DNA of 37,737 nt from an uncultured Collinsella sp. (lineage in GTDB: Bacteria > Actinomycetota > Coriobacteriia > Coriobacteriales > Coriobacteriaceae): the NCBI GenBank assembly GCA_902469555.1, contig CABRDB010000008.1, positions 1 to 37,737 of the forward strand, in the 5' to 3' direction. The position numbers were made by a program, and so were the translations under genes. Below the pieces are notes generated by a model. It did not search any database. It saw only the letters and a program-made list of their open reading frames with translations, and was not told the DNA's origin. The number at the start of each line of letters is the position of its first letter. Position 1 is the first letter of the stretch. Below, piece after piece: positions 33,467 through 37,737 of the stretch.

Positions 33467-33613
33467 GACAACCCTTTCTTGTGCTTATCGCCCACACACC
33501 GCCGTATGGACGCGAACTACACATTCTAGCAGCGCACGGGGTAAATTTACCAGCCCGTGCGCCATCAGCGCGGGAATACCGTCAACGTCGCACAGAATAG
33601 CAGGCGTGGGACG
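33467..33613. other. tilS-hpt spacer with palindrome and possible promoter
   Basis: GCGCACGG and CCGTGCGC flank GGTAAATTTACC, itself self-complementary (about 33,533-33,562). On the minus strand TAGAAT follows shortly, a fair -10, with a weak -35 GGTAAA 17 bp upstream. It may be an hpt promoter with a nested operator; the evidence is weak. Confidence 0.35.
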
Positions 33614-35152
33614 CTATTCCGCATCGACCACGCGGAGCAGATATGCCACGCGCGTTGCGGCCGTGCACTTAAAACGCTCGTCCGCGCGAACTCCGGCGAC
33701 CCACACCACGGCACCCCCCGGCGCCGTCCTCACCATGGGTACGCCGGCGCGCTCGGAAACGGGAATGCGAGCCTCACCTAGCAAGTCGGATACTTTCTTG
33801 CTTCGGCCACTCATCCCTAACGGGCACATCACGTCTCCCGGTGCGGGACCGTCCACCCACAGGCGCGCCAATCGCGCCTCGGCAGGGATCTCGCCACGCG
33901 AGCCCGCCAGGATCCGCTCACTATCGCTGTCGGCAAAACCCAGGGCAGCCGCGTCTACCAAAGCTGTCACTTCCCCGGCAGCCGCGAGCTCACGGGCGCG
34001 GCGCACGATATCGCATCCCGGCTCTACGGCTATTGGTTCTGTGACCAGCATACGTCCCCCGCCCAACGGCAAACGACCGGGTACGGTAACCCAGTCCGCG
34101 ACCAGGCCCTCGCGAGCCGCCGGCGCCTTAAACGCCAGCATGCCAAACTCAATGCGTGCGTCAATCCCCGCCGGAAGCGTGACCGAGCCCGTGCCCTCGG
34201 CAACGCAGGAAAGGACTCGCTCCACATGTCGCATCTCTGGGCGAGCATCCGGGTCGATGCGTTTAATCGCCAGTCGCACGATACGCCGCGCGATTACCAC
34301 CTCGGCCGCAGCAAGGCGCCTGGCATCGAGCACCAGCGCGCCCGCTGCCTCTTTGCGCAAACAGCTTCGAAACGCCTGTGCCGAAAGCTGAGACAAAAAC
34401 GCGTCCTCATCGCCTAAGATCTCGCAGGCGGCGCCAATCGTCTTGCAGACGCTCGCGTTGCGCTGCGCCACCACCGGCATCACTCGATGGCGCACGTAGT
34501 TTCGCAGATACGAGACATCCTCATTGCTCTCGTCTTCACGCCACGGCTGACCATGTACCTGTAGATAGCCCACGAGCTCGCCATGAGTTAGGTCGAGCAA
34601 GGGACGCACCACGATATTCCTCCGGCGAGGAATGCTCGATAGGCCAGCGGGCCCCGAACCCTTAATCGCGTTCATCAGAAACGTTTCCGCGCGATCCGAA
34701 GACGTGTGCGCGGTGCAGATACGAGCCGCCGTTCGCGGTGCCCCCGTCTGGGCGCAGAGCTCGCGAACATACCTCCGCGCCGCGGCATAGCGCACCTCGC
34801 GGGCCGCGGCCTCAATATTGCCCGATTCATCATCAAAATAGGCATGCTCGACACACAGTGGTAGACCATATTGCGCGCAGAGCTCACGCACGAAGGCCTC
34901 GTCGCCATCGGATGCCTCGCCGCGCAGATGATGGTTCACATGCAGCACGTGCAGTCGCTCGCGCGCGATGGGGGCCACACCACGCCCATCCAGAATATCC
35001 AACTTTGATGTGCACGCCATAAGGAGCAAAGCCGTCGAGTCCGCACCACCTGATACCATGAGCACGACAGGAGCAGCCTGCTGCCTCGTCCGGGTCTCAT
35101 CGACTGCCCCAGGCACGGCATGGTGTCCATAATGCTGAGATACCGTAGGCAT
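33614..35152 (-). CDS. tilS: tRNA(Ile)-lysidine synthetase
   Basis: 512 residues. The PP-loop SGGADST at 34-40 binds ATP; HVNHHLRGEASDGDEAFVRELC, and HTSSDRAETFLMN follow (HxxDDxxET in the family). NEDVSYLRNYVRHRVMP matches the TilS SN..y.RN.iR box, and the C-terminal RSKKVSDLL is the TilS_C-like end. It adds lysine to C34 of tRNA-Ile(CAU). ATG at 35152 has GGAGGA 5 nt upstream. Divergent from the MBL gene by 48 bp. Confidence 0.95.
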   Translation of the reverse strand: MPTVSQHYGHHAVPGAVDETRTRQQAAPVVLMVSGGADSTALLLMACTSKLDILDGRGVAPIARERLHVLHVNHHLRGEASDGDEAFVRELCAQYGLPLCVEHAYFDDESGNIEAAAREVRYAAARRYVRELCAQTGAPRTAARICTAHTSSDRAETFLMNAIKGSGPAGLSSIPRRRNIVVRPLLDLTHGELVGYLQVHGQPWREDESNEDVSYLRNYVRHRVMPVVAQRNASVCKTIGAACEILGDEDAFLSQLSAQAFRSCLRKEAAGALVLDARRLAAAEVVIARRIVRLAIKRIDPDARPEMRHVERVLSCVAEGTGSVTLPAGIDARIEFGMLAFKAPAAREGLVADWVTVPGRLPLGGGRMLVTEPIAVEPGCDIVRRARELAAAGEVTALVDAAALGFADSDSERILAGSRGEIPAEARLARLWVDGPAPGDVMCPLGMSGRSKKVSDLLGEARIPVSERAGVPMVRTAPGGAVVWVAGVRADERFKCTAATRVAYLLRVVDAE

Positions 35153-35200
35153 TTGCTTCCTCCTCTATTCGTCCGCACCCATTGTATCCTTTGGAATCTT

Positions 35201-36010
35201 ATGTCTCGTCTGCACCTTCATATCCTCGGCAGTGGCTCTAAAGGCAACTGCGCACTCATCGAGGGCCCGCAGGGGCTCATTATGGTCGATGACGGACTGT
35301 CTCGCCGCGAGACATTAAAGCGCATGGCAGAACTGGGGCTCTCGACAGACAACGTCTCGGCTCTTCTCATTACTCATGAGCATAGCGATCACATCAAGGG
35401 CCTCGATGTCTGGTGCAAGCACTGGCACGGCCCCCTCTTTGCCAGCAGGGGCACACTTTCGAGCAAAGAAAATCTTTCGCATCTGCCTGTCGAGGAGTTC
35501 GATCCCGGTGACACCCTATCCATTGCCGGCATCCACGTGCAAACCTACTCAACGTCACACGATGTCATCAATCCAGTCGGCTATCGATTCGACACCCTCG
35601 ATGATTCCATCGGCTTTGCCACCGACACCGGAGAGCTATCGAGCCAAGCCATGAACACCCTCAAAGATTGTCGAGTCCTCGCACTCGAAAGCAACCACGA
35701 TGTGACCATGCTGCGCGAGGGAGAATATCCCCGCTTTCTTCAGGAACGCATCCTGTCTGCAAGGGGACACCTCTCCAATGGCCAAGCCGCCGAAGCCGCG
35801 CGCGAACTTGTTACCGATCGCACCGAACAGCTCATTGCCATGCATATCAGCCAAGACAATAATCGTCCGAGCCTTACCGTCAAAAGCTATGCGAAAGCTC
35901 TGGCCGCAACCCTGGATGACGAGGTCGGCAGCTCCGCAACCCTTCCCCAAGGATCGCGAAAACTCTCGATACGCCCTGCGAGTCAGTATCAACCGGCAAC
36001 CATTCAATAG
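35201..36010 (+). CDS. MBL-fold metallo-hydrolase, YycJ/WalJ-like
   Basis: 269 residues. HEHSDH at 59-64 is the metal site, and ILGSGSKGNCALIEG with IMVDDGLS, TDTGEL and ESNHD complete the metallo-beta-lactamase fold. The GSGSKGNC opening is typical of YycJ (WalJ) proteins, which are near WalRK in Firmicutes; no walRK is here. It is a putative nuclease-like hydrolase. ATG at 35201 has only GGAAT nearby. The last ~35 residues are Ser/Pro-rich. Confidence 0.9.
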   Translation: MSRLHLHILGSGSKGNCALIEGPQGLIMVDDGLSRRETLKRMAELGLSTDNVSALLITHEHSDHIKGLDVWCKHWHGPLFASRGTLSSKENLSHLPVEEFDPGDTLSIAGIHVQTYSTSHDVINPVGYRFDTLDDSIGFATDTGELSSQAMNTLKDCRVLALESNHDVTMLREGEYPRFLQERILSARGHLSNGQAAEAARELVTDRTEQLIAMHISQDNNRPSLTVKSYAKALAATLDDEVGSSATLPQGSRKLSIRPASQYQPATIQ

Positions 36011-36019
36011 ACAGTCCTA

Positions 36020-36068
36020 GACAGCAAAAGGGGCCGAGAATCGCTTCCCAGCCCCTTTTGCTGTCTTT
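36020..36068. terminator. Bidirectional terminator after the MBL gene
   Basis: GACAGCAAAAGGGGC pairs perfectly with GCCCCTTTTGCTGTC (15 bp) followed by TTTTAA. It lies between convergent MBL and hsp20 genes. Confidence 0.85.
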
Positions 36069-36092
36069 TAATAGCGCAGAACACCAACGAAG

Positions 36093-36524
36093 TTAGTCGA
36101 TGGAGATCTTCGTAACGTTCTTCTTCTCGACGATCTTGGGAACCGTAACGGTCAGGATGCCGTCAGCGTACTTAGCCGAGAGACCCTCGCTCGAAGCGTC
36201 CTTTAGATACACGCCACGCGTCGCGCTGTACGAGCTGAACTCCTTCTGCAGGAAGTTCTTGCCCTCGTTCTCCTCGTCTTCCTCGACATTCACGCTAATG
36301 GACAGACGGCCCTCATTGAGCTCGACATCGATATCGTCCTTGGCGACACCGGTCAGATAGGCCTTGACCTCATAGCCGTCGCCCTTATCCTCAACGTCAA
36401 CGGGAAACGCCTTGGAAGCAATCGAGTTGTTTGCAAGGTCGGTCATATCATCAAACAGATCGAACAGCGAGCTAGCAGAAGGACGAACGCCAAAAACCGA
36501 ACGATAAGGAACCATGCTTGCCAT
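36093..36524 (-). CDS. Small heat shock protein, Hsp20/alpha-crystallin family
   Basis: 143 residues. The N-terminal segment (SSLFDLFDDM) precedes an alpha-crystallin domain from FPVDVEDKGDGYEVKAYLTGV through DIDVELNEGRLSISVN to SAKYADGILTVTVPK, the hallmark end. No C-terminal IxI motif is clear apart from KISID. It is an ATP-independent chaperone. ATG at 36524 has AAGGAG 8 nt upstream. A 78-nt AT-rich leader precedes it. No CIRCE or full HAIR element is visible. Confidence 0.95.
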   Translation of the reverse strand: MASMVPYRSVFGVRPSASSLFDLFDDMTDLANNSIASKAFPVDVEDKGDGYEVKAYLTGVAKDDIDVELNEGRLSISVNVEEDEENEGKNFLQKEFSSYSATRGVYLKDASSEGLSAKYADGILTVTVPKIVEKKNVTKISID

Positions 36525-36701
36525 GTTTACCACTCCTTTTAGGACTGCCGAGCCATCTTCTAGGTGACTGGGACTTCTTTTGACGCTCTTATATATGCCC
36601 ACACAGTGCTTATATATACATCGACTATAAAGTTTTTTGAGTCCAGTAGTATAAGCATATCTAAGTGTGTATGACTAAGGTTTTAGTAAGGTTAAGGTTC
36701 T

Positions 36702-36731
36702 TTGAACCAGAGCCTAAATAACAAGTATGTT
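36702..36731 (+). promoter_or_regulatory. Promoter candidate for the tail-anchored protein
   Basis: TTGAAC (36,702-36,707) and TATGTT (36,726-36,731) are spaced 18 bp. It would give a leader of about 60 nt before the ATG at 36,801. Confidence 0.45.
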
Positions 36732-36800
36732 CGCAGCTACAAATAGCAAGGGGCTTACAATGAGCGCGTACACGTTGTTGGTAACGAGCTAAAGGGCATC

Positions 36801-37268
36801 ATGGACGACCAAAACCAGAACAAAATGTTTATGCCGACGCAGGGGGAAGATACTTCCACGCAGCCGCCACGGTTCCATCGCCCCCACATCTCGCAAGAGC
36901 CCATTAATGATCCTGAGCCCGAGTATGTGACGAGAAATCGATATCAAACGCTCGAGGATGCCCAAACGGGACGTAAACATATGGGCGTCGCCTCGGGAGA
37001 CCCTGTATATCTGAAAGACGCACCATTATCTAAAAACAGCGCAGCTAGTGATGAGCCACTGAAAGCATCCGCCGCTCATCAACAAAGAGGTCCTCGACCA
37101 AAGCAAACCTTGACGCATTCGGCTCGCTATCTCGAAACGCCAAAACAAGGAAAATCAATCTTCGTTTCGACAAGTAAACGGCGCAAGCAGCATCGACTGG
37201 CAATCCTGCTTTTGATCATTGCGGCCATAGCAGTTGCCCTTGTTATTCGATTTATTTTCTTTAAATAA
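36801..37268 (+). CDS. Tail-anchored small membrane protein, unknown function
   Basis: 155 residues. The first ~125 are polar, Pro/Gln/Ser-rich, and likely disordered. The end is KRRKQHRLAILLLIIAAIAVALVIRFIFFK, one membrane segment flanked by positive charges, so the N-terminal part should face the cytoplasm as in a C-tail anchor. ATG at 36801 has AAAGGG 5 nt upstream. I do not recognise a family. It sits beside the rRNA operon terminator, pointing into it. Confidence 0.7.
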   Translation: MDDQNQNKMFMPTQGEDTSTQPPRFHRPHISQEPINDPEPEYVTRNRYQTLEDAQTGRKHMGVASGDPVYLKDAPLSKNSAASDEPLKASAAHQQRGPRPKQTLTHSARYLETPKQGKSIFVSTSKRRKQHRLAILLLIIAAIAVALVIRFIFFK

Positions 37269-37330
37269 AGGCTCAATACCAAAAACGATAAGATCGTCTG
37301 GTGTAATTGAGTCATTTACGCCCCGTAAAC

Positions 37331-37364
37331 GCAAAAAAGGGGGAGGCCGCGAGGCCTCCCCCTT
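37331..37364 (-). terminator. rRNA operon terminator
   Basis: AAGGGGGAGGCC and GGCCTCCCCCTT form a perfect 12-bp stem over GCGA; on the minus strand TTTTTTGCG follows. It lies just past the 5S gene. Confidence 0.9.
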
Positions 37365-37396
37365 CTCAGTTCAAGCGTACGGCTCGGTGCCGTCCA

Positions 37397-37518
37397 CCGG
37401 TCAGCGACGCCCTGGCCTCCCACGGGCTGACCCCGCAGTACTCTCGGCGCGATGGGGCTTAGCTTCCGGGTTCGGAACGGGACCGGGCGTGCCCCCCCAT
37501 GCTCTGGCCGCTGACCGG
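37397..37518 (-). rRNA. rrf: 5S ribosomal RNA
   Basis: Reading minus, the universal segments CGCCCGGTCCCGTTCCGAAC, CCGGAAGCTAAGCC and GTACTGCGGGGTC are present. Ends CCACCGGTCAGCG and its complement form the terminal stem, slightly longer than usual, so the exact ends may be a few bases in. It is the last RNA of an rRNA operon. Confidence 0.95.
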
Positions 37519-37665
37519 TGGGCGGCGCCCACCGTTACGGTGTCCGGGTGTCTCTCTCACGTGCCCTGGGGGCCGCATGGCGTATAGGGGAGGTGACTCG
37601 GGGGCATCCTCGTGCCCGGACCGCGCTTCAGAGCGCATGTCCCGCGGGCCGCGAGGTGCGGTTCC
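37519..37665 (-). other. 23S-5S spacer
   Basis: About 147 bp between 23S and 5S. I see no tRNA gene in it; it contains complementary segments that likely form the 23S processing stem. Confidence 0.7.
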
Positions 37666-37737
37666 GGAAGAGCTCGGGCGATTAGTGCGGCTCGGCTGAG
37701 GACGTCGCCGCCCTTGCACCTGCCGTCTATCGACCAG
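37666..37737 (-). rRNA. rrl: 23S ribosomal RNA, 3' end (partial)
   Basis: The minus strand begins CTGGTCGATAGACGGCAGGT and runs to CACTAATCGCCCGAGC, the conserved end of 23S (helix 101 region GACCGGUACUAAU in the family). The rest lies beyond the right edge. The exact 3' end may differ by a few bases. Confidence 0.9.

Noticed and set aside
36600..36720. HspR HAIR site upstream of hsp20
   Set aside because: Only one half (ACTCAA) is present on the minus strand; the partner CTTGAGT is missing at the right distance.
37269..37737. Short coding frames over the rRNA region
   Set aside because: They overlap 5S and 23S rRNA and the spacer, which explain the sequence.

Overview
The window looks like a chromosomal stretch of a GC-rich gut actinobacterium of the class Coriobacteriia, most probably Collinsella. 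This rests on protein sequence style, the roughly 60 % GC, the actinobacterial 5S rRNA and the tilS-hpt-ftsH cluster. It is recognition, not a database result, so the genus is an inference. No prophage, integrase, complete insertion sequence, toxin-antitoxin or CRISPR array is visible. Almost all genes are ordinary metabolic, transport, regulatory or information-processing genes.

Layout. 1-4,960: start of tadA, tRNA-Ser(UGA), a TetR regulator divergent from lemA, ilvE, a DedA membrane protein and cysE. 5,069-9,301: an operon of a MarR regulator and two halves of a heterodimeric ABC exporter. 9,483-12,531: a small unknown protein, a nitroreductase, a membrane protein and an NtrC-like regulator with a decayed ATPase. 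12,798-18,876: a YeiH-type transporter divergent from a GntR regulator, then glmS, a LacI regulator and a HAD phosphatase. 19,044-21,758: larE, an 850-bp gene-poor stretch with repeats and a gene remnant, and a secreted EndA-like nuclease. 21,887-26,543: an elongation factor G-like protein and a polar amino acid ABC operon. 26,893-30,579: rlmD, a PHP phosphoesterase and an aminotransferase. 30,769-36,524: tilS-hpt-ftsH, an MBL hydrolase and a small heat shock protein. 36,801-37,737: a tail-anchored small protein, then the end of an rRNA operon (23S 3' end, 5S, terminator) on the minus strand.

The more unusual content is between the genes. (1) A 151-bp near-perfect palindrome (26,635-26,785) has 41-bp arms that match at 40 of 41 positions and looks like a MITE or a long-hairpin RNA. 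(2) A family of short palindromes with a GGGACAG or related core occurs at about eight places; three copies are nearly identical over about 45 bp, and two abut stop codons. (3) Two direct copies flank a segment with a decayed winged-helix gene end and about nine TCTCTCTAA/TTAGAGAGA words. (4) Operator-like palindromes lie at the glmS promoter (TGGTATCT-N6-AGATACCA) and upstream of both ilvE and the amino acid transporter (CTTTA-N6-TAAAG). (5) A second ~100-bp concentric hairpin follows larE.

I found no clear multi-gene novel system. The best candidates for something undescribed are the palindromic element family, the shared amino-acid operator, and two proteins with decayed nucleotide-binding motifs: the EF-G-like protein and the NtrC-like regulator.
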